Below, piece by piece: positions 1 through 9,965 of a stretch of 64,000 nt of DNA. Both the position numbers and the translations under genes were made by a program. The stretch lies in contig KV918778.1 in the NCBI GenBank assembly GCA_002049455.2, positions 124,001-188,000 on the forward strand, in the 5' to 3' direction. Position 1 is the stretch's first letter; each line of letters begins with the position of its first letter. Source of the DNA: Porphyra umbilicalis (taxonomy: Eukaryota > Rhodophyta > Bangiophyceae > Bangiales > Bangiaceae). Below the pieces are notes generated by a model that was given only the letters and a program-made list of their open reading frames with translations, searched no databases and was not told where the DNA came from.

Positions 1-1340
1 CGCGGCGCCAATGACATCGGGCGCACCGGGACGTGGCGCATGCATGCACCCGGGCGCCGCGCAGCCGACGGTGGCGGCCTTCAGCATGCCTTCCACTCTC
101 CCTGTACTCACCCCCGCCCCCATGCCGACAGCAGCGGCCGCCCAGCGGCCGTGCCCTTGGGTGGTCGACGGCGTCACTGCCACTGCCGCCGCCGCCACGG
201 CCGCGGTGCCTCGTGCGTGGCGGTAGACTGGGGGCCCGCGCCGCCTGTTGCGAGGTGTGGCAGCCAGTGGCGGGGGTCGGCTCCCCTCGCCGCGCCCGCA
301 AGAACTCCGCCAGCGCCGCCGATGAGCCACGTGCGCGGCTCCACTGCAGGCTTTGGCGGCGCCAAGGGGGCCCAAAAGACTCGCTTTCAACCTTTCAACT
401 GGCAGCGGCGGGGGGCGGCGGTGTTTGGCGTCGACCAACTGGCGGCACACCGCGCGCGGCGGGTACTGCGCGGGAGGGGTGGGGGTGGGCAGCCGCCTGC
501 TGCCTGCGTGCGTGTCAGCAGCGGTGCTGACGGTCCAGACGGACGATGGACACGGACTGTCACGTGCCGTGCGTCGGGAGCGGTCGCGCCCTCTCCTCCG
601 CTACGGGGGAAGCGGCGGGGGGAGGAGGGACGTTTGTCGCTCGAGGGTGCATGAAGAAGCAAAGACGGGCGACGCTTCATTGACGGCGCAGCGCGAGAGG
701 ACGGGTCTGTTGCGCGGACGATGCTTCACTAGCTGTGCTGGAAGGGCGAACGGGGGACCTGCCGTACGGCTGTGCCGCACGGGTGGACAAGTCCTGTGCG
801 GGAAGAGGGAGCCTCCAGCAGACGGAAGGGAGGGGCGTCTGAGGGTACATGTAGAGTAGATAGAGGCAGAAGCTCGGGGGAGCCGACCCCATTATTCAAC
901 ACGAGAACGTCTCTTGTATTACAGACCCCTTCCGCGGCCCAGCGGAGCCGGACAAGCCGCTGGTGGCAGGGAAAAGGCTGTCGGGCCCGGGCGCGGCGTC
1001 ACCTGTGGAGACCTTTCCCTGAGCACCCAACGTCGAGCAGGTGGTCACTATCTCTGTTTTGGTGCAGCCACCTCCAACTGCATCATGGCGGCAAACGATG
1101 ACAGAAAAAGAGTGTTCTACCACAATACACGGTTGACGCTTGCGCAGGTGCCGTCCGAGCAATCAGCTCGCCACCCCACTTGAGAACTAGCCCATCCAAC
1201 AAGTGCGCGCCTCTCCATCAATACATGCGCCCACACTTCAAACAAAGACCGACACACGATGCGCGCGTGGGTGACATGCACTACGGTAGCTGTCGACGAA
1301 GCTGGTCCCACCACGACCGTCTCTTTCAGCAAGAGGAAGC
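1..1340. other. GC-rich start of copy A, no gene assigned
   Basis: The first 650 bases are very GC-rich and hold overlapping open frames on both strands rich in Ala, Arg and Gly, as expected from composition alone. Bases 870-1,340 are more balanced and carry an 88-codon minus-strand frame (896-1,162) that is also open in copy B (33,632-33,898). It has no recognisable domain, and the two copies are too similar for its survival to mean much. I do not call a gene here. Confidence 0.5.
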
Positions 1341-1350
1341 ACCAGCGCGC

Positions 1351-1626
1351 TCAGTAGCCCGCTTCACCGCGTGCGGCCAACAATTCCACGCGTCTTTTGC
1401 ACCTCTTGCTCCAAGAGTGAGCTGCCGCACTATACCTTTTGTCACCGCGCAAAACAACCCACTCGCAGTCCCGAACGCACTCCTTGCAATCCCGGAGCGA
1501 CCCGACGCACATCGCCAGTCGCCAACGACAGTCTGAGAGTCCGACGGCGGCGGCATTGAGCGGGGTAGCGAAGAACATCAAGCTCAATAAGACGGCCACG
1601 AGCAAGGTGAAACGGACGGCGGCCAT
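1351..1626 (-). CDS. Small secreted cysteine-rich peptide, copy A
   Basis: A 91-residue protein of unknown function. Residues 1-25 form a classic signal peptide: a charged MAAVRF start, a hydrophobic core and a small-residue cleavage region ending near LNA-A. The start was chosen because the frame stays open upstream but this ATG places the hydrophobic core at the N-terminus. The mature part holds six cysteines at 33, 40, 47, 50, 54 and 76, spaced C-x6-C-x6-C-x2-C-x3-C-x21-C. The basic, short, disulfide-type layout suggests an exported peptide. Compared with copy B (34,087-34,362) it is the same length with no gaps. Only 2 of the first 27 residues differ, none of the last nine differ, but about 27 of 55 residues between 28 and 82 differ. 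All cysteines are kept. I do not recognise a family. Confidence 0.72.
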   Translation of the reverse strand: MAAVRFTLLVAVLLSLMFFATPLNAAAVGLSDCRWRLAMCVGSLRDCKECVRDCEWVVLRGDKRYSAAAHSWSKRCKRRVELLAARGEAGY

Positions 1627-2841
1627 CTTGAGGGGACGGCAGGGAAAGAGAGCACGCCAGCTGCGCGCCAATATGTCGCTCTTGAAGGGGGGACGAGGAG
1701 GCTGGCACGTTGCTACAGCGGGTAGGTGCGTGCCAGGGAACGTGGTGGACTCAACGATGGTAGCCACGGGAGCGCAAGCGGAGGTTGTGGGCGGTGGTGA
1801 TGTCGCGCGGCTTGATTGTGGCTAGGTGCGAGACGGCATGACTGGCTTTATCCTGCTGCTGGACATCTTCGCTCCTGCCCACCAAGAGTCAAATCATCTG
1901 GATGCGGTCGCTGACAATCTCGACCTCCCCGCAGAGCCCGCAACGGCGTGTTGGTGTGCGCGCGTCCGCGCCAAGACTTGGGTCAGAAGCCGAGCTCCCG
2001 CGCGAGCATCAGGCAACGCGAATCGCGTACCTTTGCCGTTTGGTGTGCGAATGCAGGCTCCGTCAAGCCCATCAACTTGAAGTGGTTGAACCACCGCCCA
2101 GGACGGCTCCCCGCAGGTCGCGTAGCGAGGCCCTCTCTGGAGCCTGGGTGGAGGTCCACCGTGCCTCGAACCGCTGATCATCCGTCCTTGTCATTCGCTC
2201 AGCGTGGCGCCGTCAGCGAAGGCATCTAACTGCCAGCGCTGTCTCGATGCCGGTACGTACGGCCTTGCACTGATTGCGGAAGATACTCGGAGGGTCATGG
2301 CGACCCCTCAGCTGCGCCTACTGTGGCATGGATCACATTCCATAAGGGTCACCAGGCACCTTTGCCCGCAATCCAAGTGTACTGCAGCGAGACGCAGTCA
2401 ATTGTCGCAGTGCGACAAAGCATGCATCCATCAATGGGCGGCCACGCACGTCAGCTCTCACCAGCACCGTGCTGTGGCAGACAGCGCGCCTGCACTCCGA
2501 TGAGTGGGCGTGTGCTGTCGACTTCGGCCATCCATCCCCACCTCTCCTGCGCATTGTTCGCCCCGTACGTATTAATAGGTGATCCGGCCGTGAGCGAACC
2601 GAGCCAGCACGAAACAAGGCGGCGGGCTGCCCGTGCGTGCGGTACAGTTAATATCCGGGTGAATACGATGATGTTGTATATTGCAAAACTTCTCCAATTG
2701 ATGAATGAAGACGCCGGGGTTGCAGAGTACTGCACAAGAAGCAGAAACCCTACCAAATTGGTTGACGCACAGGTCACCTGTGATCATCGGTTGAGGTCAA
2801 GTGGTCGAGATCTTTTACGCCCGTAAGCGGCTGCGGCTTGA
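1627..2841. other. Stretch without an assigned gene, copy A
   Basis: This is the upstream side of the minus-strand peptide gene, so any promoter for it should lie just above 1,627, but no clear TATA or initiator is evident. A 167-codon plus-strand frame (2,323-2,826) is open in both copies. Copies A and B are about 99% identical here, so conservation of the frame carries no weight, and the product has no domain I recognise. Confidence 0.45.
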
Positions 2842-3435
2842 GAGCATCTCCACCAATCATTAGTGCCACGTTTGGCTGTTCGGACGGATGGGGCTATGGT
2901 AGCTATGATAGCTCCAACCGTCCAAACAGCCAAACGTGGCACCGTTTGGCCACCGGGGGCATTGGTGGAGAAAGCGAGGTCAAAAACTAGTGTGTGACGG
3001 TGGTGTGACGGCCCAAAAATTGCACTCCTCATTTTTTTTAGCCGACTAATCCAACTCGCGCTCACCACACGGGATCAGCGTAGTTTTAGAGCTTCAGCGG
3101 CAGCCCGACTCCGAACAGGCCTGTTTGGAGTCCGGCCAAGTCGTTTGGCCAACCCCGGGTTCCCTGTTCGGACCACGAAAGCCAATGGAAAGCGTGACTC
3201 GTGGCTTGCAGACAGTTACGAGAGGATCTGGCAGTCCTGGAGATTCTCTGTAGTGCGCCTGTGGGAATACTGACGTGCCACAGAGGAGGCCCACTGCCAG
3301 AGACGTCGAGGCGAGCCCAAATTAAAGACGTGATCTGCTTAGTTTTGGCTCTGCCTTTGGAGAGCCAGTGACAGCGCCACACGTTGCGCACACGTGGGCG
3401 TAGGGATCGGCGGTTGGCTCCATTGGTGGAGATCC
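2842..3435. mobile_element. Degenerate Harbinger-type MITE shared by copies A and B
   Basis: Starts GAGCATCTCCACCAAT and ends ATTGGTGGAGAT, flanked by TGA on both sides (a 3-bp target duplication), about 594 bp. No coding capacity. The same terminal words occur on several further insertions in the window (3,959; 35,645; 42,915; a GGGC variant at 36,632), defining one MITE family of the PIF/Harbinger (Tourist-like) kind. It was present before copies A and B separated. In copy B its counterpart is split by three younger insertions and lies in pieces at 35,578-35,644, 36,212-36,631 and 43,459 to about 43,575. Confidence 0.72.
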
Positions 3436-3958
3436 TTTGAGGATGGCACAGCCTCTGCAACACGAATTGACATTACAGGAGGTACTTTCCGGAATCCTCT
3501 GTCTCGAGAGGATCTGAAGGACAATGTCGGGATACCCATGAAATGTACGAGAAGATCTAGCTGTTACCTCATATTTCCTGTTCCACTAAACTGTGTTAAC
3601 TGGTCGAAGGGTCATTTGGGTGTGATACGTAAGAAGTCTTGCACGAATTGGGCCATTTGATTGGACCACGTGACCACGAGTGGGCACGATGGTTGCACCC
3701 AGGTTGTACGTCACGTGGAGTTAACATTTTGGATTTTTTCAAACTGATTGAAAGGAGCACCAGCGCGACAGCAGTAATATGGATGCTTCCGGTCGGTTCC
3801 ACGTGTACTCTCTCACTAGTGCCCGTCGGCCAGCTAGCGCTTGTAAGGTTCTCAATCAAAATGTGACGGCGCCCCAACCAGATGTCACCAGTGTACCAGT
3901 GTCAAAGTGACTTGTACATCGCTACGGCTTTGGATACCCGTTGACGGCCAGCACCTCA
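3436..3958. other. Non-coding interval, copy A
   Basis: About 520 bases of more AT-balanced DNA between the MITE and the Harbinger element. Its counterpart is 43,576-44,099 in copy B. It contains no long reading frame, repeat or RNA gene that I can support. Confidence 0.45.
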
Positions 3959-4108
3959 GAGCGTCTCCACCAATGGAGCCAAAAGCCAAAGCCAAACGTC
4001 ACGAGTGCCCAACGTGTGGCCTTGTCACTGGCTCTCTAAAGGTCGATCCAAAACAAAGAAGGTCACGTCTCAATCTTGGGCTCCCCTGGATGCTCACTAT
4101 GGGTGGAT
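3959..4108. mobile_element. MITE fragment replacing the left end of the Harbinger element, copy A
   Basis: Begins GAGCGTCTCCACCAATGG directly after a TCA. For about 150 bases it matches the inverted right half of the MITE at 35,645-36,211 in copy B. Copy B instead has the intact left end of the Harbinger element at this place (44,100). The simplest reading is that a MITE inserted here and then a deletion removed both its far end and the left terminus of its host element. Confidence 0.7.
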
Positions 4109-5042
4109 TGATTTGATTGGCCGAGCCCGTCACGCGACGGTATACCGGTACAGACATACGCGGGATCCCCGCGTAAGTTTATACCGCGGTATACCGTCTG
4201 AGAACGGGGAACTCCACGTCTCGAGTGTTTAAAACTCCTCTCTTTCAAGAACTGTCAAACGAGTTGTCGACAATCCGGAAGCTCCTCGCCGGTGTGGCGA
4301 CACACGCCGCTGCGAACATGCCTGAGAAGTCGACCCCGCAGCCCACTCGAGACGCACCGCGCTGCATGGCACTGTTCGCTGCAACCCTCCCCACCCGCCG
4401 CCACTTCAACCTGCACACCGTTCCCCTCCACCCGCCCTCCGTTAGGAACACCCATCGCGGCGCGCGACACGGTAGCTGACCGCAATGGCGGTAGACACTT
4501 GCCGAGTGCACGCCGAAGACGATGCACATGTCAACGAACCTGCCGCCACCCATGTAGCGCAGGGCCGAAGCTGTGCGGACCTCGGCGGAGAGACCGGGGA
4601 GAGGTAAGCGAGGACGCAAAACGCCCACCAAGGCATAGAACGCGCCGTCAGACATGCGCACTGCGCGCTCAAAGTGAGACCGCAACAAGCCCGCACATGG
4701 GACAAAGAAACGCCAGTGGTTGTGTATTGAGTGGGTGATAAAAAGATACTCGGACTAGAGTGCACTACCCCCGCCAGCGACGTCACGAAGGCGCCCGCGC
4801 GTAGGATGGGGAAAGGGTCCATGTCGGCGGTCGCTGTGCGTTGAAAAGCTGCATGGCGGTGTATGGCTGATTCGACGGTCGGTCTTGTTCGCGGCTGAAG
4901 GCGATAGAAATCCTGCGTCTCTGACGAAACAAACAATTGTGTGCGTGATTTCATGTGCGAGACGATACGCCAAAGGTCTTTCGCAGATACATACAGCCGT
5001 CACGCCGGTATACCGTCACACGGTTTGCAACTGAAATGGGCC
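4109..5042 (-). mobile_element. PIF/Harbinger element, left end lost, copy A
   Basis: The right end reads toward GGCC at 5,042 and is followed by TCA. In copy B the same element is complete (44,100-45,081), with inverted ends that include ACCGTGTGACGGTATACC, so the 3-bp duplication and long inverted repeat fit PIF/Harbinger. A second inverted motif, GGTATACCG, recurs near 4,140 and 4,190. Inside, on the minus strand, is a piece of transposase (4,245-4,688). At about 1 kb the element is too short to be autonomous. Confidence 0.75.
4245..4688 (-). pseudogene. Harbinger transposase N-terminal fragment, copy A
   Basis: The translated product resembles the N-terminal helix-turn-helix region of PIF/Harbinger transposases (DDE_4 family): HFERAVRMSDGAFYALV, then RPRLP, then the characteristic LRYMGGGRFVDMCIVFGV segment that precedes the catalytic part. 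About 90 residues are convincing; after VYRH the frame continues without resemblance. The DDE catalytic core is not present in the element, so this cannot be a working transposase. Copy B (44,283-44,765) is nearly the same and extends the recognisable region upstream with HNHWRFFVPCAG. It is probably a relic of the autonomous parent from which the short element was derived. Confidence 0.7.
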
Positions 5043-5135
5043 TCAGTCGCGCTTCGTGGGACGGAACGCCAGATGTACCGTGATTCTATTGGTCGAGAAG
5101 CGAAACACAGGGCTACAAGGCGCCACAATGTACGC

Positions 5136-5182
5136 CACATGAAGCAACCTACGCAAGAGTTTTGCGTAGGTTGCTTCATGTG
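5136..5182. other. Perfect 21-bp hairpin, copy A
   Basis: Arms at 5,136-5,156 and 5,162-5,182 are exact reverse complements, 21 bases each, separated by the five-base loop GAGTT. Next to it lies the short palindrome CATGTGATCACATG. The whole structure is kept unchanged in copy B (45,175-45,221). It sits between the Harbinger element and the minisatellite and does not belong to either. Confidence 0.9.
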
Positions 5183-5386
5183 ATCACATGTGGCGGCAGC
5201 CAAAGTCTCGCAATGCACTTCGAAACGGCTGTCACTTGCTTCGCAAGTATGTGTAAATGGTACAAGAAGTCCAAGGCTGTCAGTCACCCGCCAATTCAAC
5301 TGTGACGCTTCGCGACGAGACACAAGCAGCGCCAGCATCCGTTGGTCCGAGCCACCCGTACCAGGCACACCAACGGGTCCCAGCAC

Positions 5387-5830
5387 CCCGCTCGTAGCGG
5401 CCACCCCCGCTCGTGGCGGCCATCCCCGCTCGTGGCGGCGATCCCCGCTCGTGGCGGCCATCCCCGCTCGTGGCGGCCATCCCCGCTCGTGGCGGCCATC
5501 CCCGCTCGTGGCGGCCATCCCCGCTCGTGGCGACCGTCCCCGCTCGTGGCGGCCATCCCCGCTCGTGGCGGCCATCCCCGCTCGTGGCGGCCATCCCCGC
5601 TCGTGGCGGCCATCCCCGCTCGTGGCGACCGTCCCCGCTCGTGGCGGCCATCCCCGCTCGTGGCGGCCATCCCCGCTCGTGGCGGCCATCCCCGCTCGTG
5701 GCGACCGTCCCCGCTCGTGGCAGCCATCCGCGCTTGTGGCGGCCACCCCTACCCGTACAGGGCACACCCATGAATGCAAGCACTTGGTTCGTGGCGGCCA
5801 CCCCCGCTCGTGTCGGTCATCCCCGCTCAT
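5387..5830. repeat. 19-bp minisatellite, expanded, copy A
   Basis: Tandem units of 19 bases with consensus CCCCGCTCGTGGCGGCCAT. About 19 units are contiguous from 5,387 to 5,747, and two more follow after a 55-base spacer. A variant ending GCGACCGT recurs every four or five units, which points to a higher-order expansion. Nineteen is not a multiple of three, so three units encode a 19-residue period, and no frame contains a stop. This explains the long open frames on both strands here; they are not evidence for a gene. Confidence 0.95.
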
Positions 5831-6181
5831 GAGCCCCCCCCCCACGCATTCCAGGCCCACCCAGGTAGCGTTCTGGATACCATTCCTTCTTTTTCCGGTA
5901 CGTGTGCCCTGCGGTGGCTCATCGCCGTAGACATGTTTTGATGCGAGTGATTCGAAGCACGAGATTCGAGCTGCTAACAGCTCTGGGATGAACCGGGCTG
6001 CGCGCCAGTCGAGTATAAAGCAATCTCTGGAGCTAGGAGCCTCACCTTTTTTGGAACCCCCATCTGACACCAACCACCACTCGCACACTCTTTGTCGCAC
6101 ATCCCTGTGCTCCCTCAGCCCGTCGTTCGTCCTATACTCCCTGCGACGCTTCCCCGCGAGGCTTTACCCATCCCATTAAGC

Positions 6182-7317
6182 ATGGCGCCTTCCTGGACGA
6201 CTGTTAACGCCCTGCGGTCTGTCCTCAAGGCGCGCGGGCTCTCCTCCAATGGCGAGAAGCAGGCGCTTATCGATCAATGCGCGAAAAATTGGGTGGCAAT
6301 CCCTGTGGCGTGAGTGCCCCCGCGGCGGCCACGGTTCCTGCTTCCGACCACGCGTCCTCTCTCGCTCCAGGCGTGCCGGCGGCCGGCGCGCCATCTCAGC
6401 TAGCGGCCACCACAGCGGCTGACACAGCCTCGATCGAGGCGTTAGACGAGGTGGCTTACGCCGAGATGGCCCCTGTGCAGCACACGGTCGTCCAGCTCGT
6501 TCCCTTTGCGGGCAACGGTGTATCCGCTGCTACTGTCGCGGAGCCCGCTCGGAGCACGGCTAGCAGCCCTGTGACTACCAGCTCGGTGTCGGCGCGGTCG
6601 CCCCCTTCTCAAAGCACCAGCAGGCACGCCTCTGCCATGTCATGTGCACGCCTGAGGTGGCCGCGGGCGTCGTCGCGTCTCGCGGGTGCATGAGCGGCGT
6701 GCAGCAGGACCATTGTACAAAGCGCAGCGCAGTTTGGGTGGCTGTTGTGTGCCCAGCCTTTAACGGCAGCGCCACGTTTACCACGCCGCCCCCCTGTGCA
6801 TAAATGGACATTGATGCCGACGTGCACCCACTGGAGCGGACAGGCGAGCGCCTCCATACGAAGTGGATAGAGGTACGTTGCCGTTTTCTTGTCGCTTTTA
6901 TTTGTTCCTTTCGTTTGCTGCTTTCGCTGTGGTTTATTCACTTGTGACACGCGGTAGCACCTAGGCCCCGTCCTCTAGTCGATCGCGAGCGTATCTTCTG
7001 ACTTGTCATGTTTCTTTGCCCAGTCCGTGGCTTTGGTGTCTTTATTGGTAGGTGGCTGCAAAGGTTTCTACCGTCTACAAGCGCTACTCAGCGTCAGGTT
7101 AGACGTGGACAACTTTGGGAAAATTTCCGGCGGCGATGCACTTAACGAGTACATGTTCTTCCTTTTCAAGAATAACTCTATGGTTCTTGACCTGGTGAAT
7201 GGGGATCTGGGGTCGGCTGGTGTCGAGAGCGACACTGCGGGCGATGGCGGCAGCGGCGGCGGCGGCGATGGCGGCAGCGGTGTGGCGCTGCTGCGCTCTG
7301 CGGGGCGTGTCAACTAG
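6182..7317 (+). pseudogene. SAP-domain plus Myb/trihelix-like protein, decayed, copy A
   Basis: The first exon encodes a SAP DNA-binding motif: TVNALRSVLKARGLSSNGEK and then QALIDQC, starting at the ATG of 6,182. Later exons, clearer in copy B (46,124-47,265), give a low-complexity linker and a Myb/SANT or trihelix-like part with the pattern W..VV..FN and LQTKW. A GTGAGT follows the SAP exon and a CAG lies at 6,370, but joining them does not restore the next frame in either copy, so the exon 1-2 model is unsettled. Copy A has also lost one base relative to copy B near 6,604 and has a changed third exon near 7,098, so it is not functional as read. Such proteins commonly accompany DNA transposons as DNA-binding partners. 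Confidence 0.55.
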
Positions 7318-7333
7318 CGCCCCGGGACGGAGG

Positions 7334-7584
7334 CGATGGCGTCGTTGGCCGAATGCTCGTTGACCATGGCAAAGGCAATGGACCGCCAGGCGGCGGCCGC
7401 ACAGCTGGTGGCGCTGTAGAAGACGTTGCGCAACCTGAAGGAGGCGTGCGCCCTGATGGACATGATTGAATGCGTCGAGGAGCAGATTCGGGAGGCAATG
7501 ACCCTGAAGCGACCGCGCGTGTCGAGTGGCTCTGAGAATTGGGCGGAGGTGGATGAAGACGAAGCACCCCCGGCTTCAGAGTAG
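7334..7584 (+). pseudogene. Coiled-coil-like tail downstream of the SAP/Myb gene, copy A
   Basis: This stretch is in frame with the third exon of the SAP/Myb gene after its TAG. It reads as helical, charged sequence (AKAMDRQ, LRNLKEAC, VEEQIREA) ending KRPRVSSGSEN and an acidic tail. In-frame TAG codons interrupt it in both copies. It may be the decayed C-terminus of the preceding gene; helical tails of this sort are usual in transposon-associated Myb/SANT proteins. Confidence 0.4.
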
Positions 7585-8647
7585 GTGGGCATTGTGGAGA
7601 GTTGAGCTTCAAAAGTACTTCCCGCCCTCCCACCAGACCCCGCCCACGCCCCCGAAGTACCGGGTTGGAGTACCAACCCGGCATTTTCTGATATGCCAAC
7701 CATATGGCCACACGACCTGACATGCGAGGCGTTTCACTCTCCCTGACAGCGGCGATGACAGCATCGTGATAGGATCAGGAGAGTATTAGGATTACATATT
7801 GTCATGCGGCCACTCTGGACCACGAAAAATAAACTATTGGTCAGTCAACCTAAATGCTATGGATTGTCTTAACTAAGACTGTTCCGAACACGGCGGCCCC
7901 GCAGACAAGCGTGGACTGGGGACATGACGAAGCGCGGACTGGTGGCACAGCGCGGATTCTGCGTTGGTACATTTTGCTCTTGTACCCTGGAGTGTTCGTT
8001 TTTCTCGTGATGGTTTGAAATCTGGATACACTAAGGTGCCCGGAGCATTAGGAAAAGATACACATGGTCGAACTGTTTCCGTGCAATGAAGAACGAGCAA
8101 CGCAGGGGCTCGATCGCGGCGGTTCTGACAAGCACACACGCATCACAACCGTCCTGGGAATCGCACCGCCGGTGAGAAAGGGATGTAGGTGAGCATAGAA
8201 ACGGGAAATGGCCGGGAGAAGCGTTTTCTTGACGAAGCTGTCCGGCCGCACACCGCTGGGGAGGGCACCTTGTGGGCGCGATGCTCTGGAGCCTGCATCG
8301 CCAGAGAAAATTAGGCCCTTAAAACTCATCTGGGGTTCGTACTGATGCCTGCAGGTACCAAGAGCGGAAGTCAAAAAATACCATGTGAAAATCTCGCAAA
8401 TAATCAAGCTCATGCGCTACACTTGCACTGCAGAGAGGTTGAAATTGGAGCCAGCTTTGGAATGCCTTAAAATATTTCAACACGTGGTCGGACGCGGATA
8501 GTTGTGTGGATCAGAGTGAAAGCACGTGGAGCACGCACATCCAATCGATGCAAGGATGGATGAGAGCCGTCCTGAGGAAGCCGTGAAAGCCAGTCGTCAC
8601 AACTTTCGAGATGTGAGGACTGGACAGGGATTCGTCTCGGTATCCGA
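7585..8647. other. No supported gene, copy A
   Basis: Contains a short plus-strand frame near 7,857-8,010 with a hydrophobic run (RWYILLLYPGVFVFLVM). It is interrupted in copy A and 65 codons long in copy B (47,803-48,000). There is also a 121-codon minus-strand frame (8,048-8,413) without a domain. Neither is strong enough to call. Confidence 0.4.
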
Positions 8648-9019
8648 TTATCCTACGTGCATATGGTGCGTGGGCGCCAGCGCAGTGGAGCCCGCGCCGC
8701 GTCGGCGTCGACGGCGCGCGCCGCCCGCCACACCGACGTCGTTGTCGCGCACAGGGTGGGCGCCGGCGGCGGCGAGGCGCGCAGCCGCATCCTCCACCCC
8801 CGTCGCCGCCATGACGGCGGTGAAGAGGCGCCGGCACGCCGCTGTGTTGAGCCGCTGCCCAGCGGCGAGGGCGGCCAAGTGGGGTGGTGTCCCCCGCCAC
8901 GCCCGTGCGGAGGGCCGCGGCGGCGGGGCCGCTGCTACCGCCGCCGCCGCTACCGCCGCCGCGCATCGCAGATCCGCCGTCGGCAGGCGGCCGCGCCGGC
9001 CCCGCGCGGGCGACGTCAT
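8648..9019 (-). other. Possible ankyrin-repeat remnant, copy A
   Basis: The minus-strand translation contains RGTPPHLAALAAGQRLNTAA and later ARLAAAGAHPVRDND. This fits the ankyrin pattern G.TPLHLAA followed by LL..GA..N..D with a longer loop. Only one or two repeats can be argued, the composition is alanine/arginine-rich, and no start or gene boundary is clear. Copy B carries the same words (48,600-48,970). Alternatively it is a chance product of GC-rich DNA. Confidence 0.35.
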
Positions 9020-9932
9020 TCAATGCCGCAGCCCCCGCGGAGTGAAAGCTGACGTTCGCAGGTGTTTAGTCAAGTTCGTCAGGCGCGGGAGCCTGGGAGA
9101 AGGGCAAGTGAGGGCCGCTGTCATGTAGCACCCCTTCGCACCCCCGCGGAGGGGATTTCGTGCGGGCCAAACCGACCGGGCTGCCAATATGTGGAAGCCC
9201 TGACGCACGATTGGAATGGCAGCCGTATTCGAATATCGTGGCTTGTGGCCAGTCGTGGTAATTATAAATGTCTCCCGCAGCGTTGGGCCCGAATTCGGGC
9301 CTGAGGACCTAAATTGTATGCGTCATGGTGGCGGATCACAGATTAGGGCCGCAGATCACGTGTCGGCACGCACAGCTGTCGCCACACTCCTGCCCCAAAC
9401 GGCCAGGCAACCTAGCGTGTACACACTGCGCGACAGGAACGGCTGCGCCCGGGTGTAGGCGAGCGGGGTGAGGGGCGCTCGCGCCACGTGACGCACGCGC
9501 TCCTGCGTTCGCACCCACCACAACCCCACGGAACCACAATGGTCATTACCCGCATTTTCTGCTGACCACCGCTCGTAAGCACGTCACGCCCCCAGCCCGT
9601 GGGCGGTCCCCGTCGATAGCTCGACGGCACAAGGCTGCTAGGTCTGTGTCCCACCAGGGTGAGTTGGTCGAGCTCCTTTCGTCTGCAAGATGTGACGACG
9701 CCCGGACGCCCCCACCCCACGAGCTCAGCACGTGCCCGGCATGTACCGGAGCGCCCGGCCGTGCCGTGCCGGCATACGCGCAAGTCAGTGCCAGCTCGAA
9801 CGGAAGCGTCCGCCTGCGACTGGGGCCCTGATTGTACGTCTACGTCATTGTATCTCGCCGCTGAGTCCTCTTTAGAACGCCTATGCACGCGCTGACTTGC
9901 GCCCGCGTGACCGCTCGTCCTTCTACCCACAG
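9020..9932. other. Upstream region of the helicase gene, no separate gene
   Basis: Holds short open frames only. A CACAG at 9,927-9,931 just ahead of the helicase frame looks like a 3' splice site and is kept in copy B, so an upstream exon may lie here. One candidate frame (9,646-9,831) contains CPAC but has no clear family. The promoter was not identified. Confidence 0.35.
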
Positions 9933-9965
9933 GCCCATCCGGATTTGGAGCTACTTGCTCTCGCC

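Noticed and set aside
2323-2826. 167-codon frame open in both copies of the repeat
   Set aside because: The copies are about 99% identical here, so the frame would survive by chance; no domain and no start or composition signal supports it.
5387-5830. CRISPR-like array
   Set aside because: The units are directly adjacent without unique spacers and the genome is eukaryotic; it is a minisatellite.
5000-6100. Long open frames on both strands (up to 366 codons) over the minisatellite
   Set aside because: They follow from the stop-free 19-bp tandem unit, which keeps all six frames open; the translated sequence is only a 19-residue periodic repeat.
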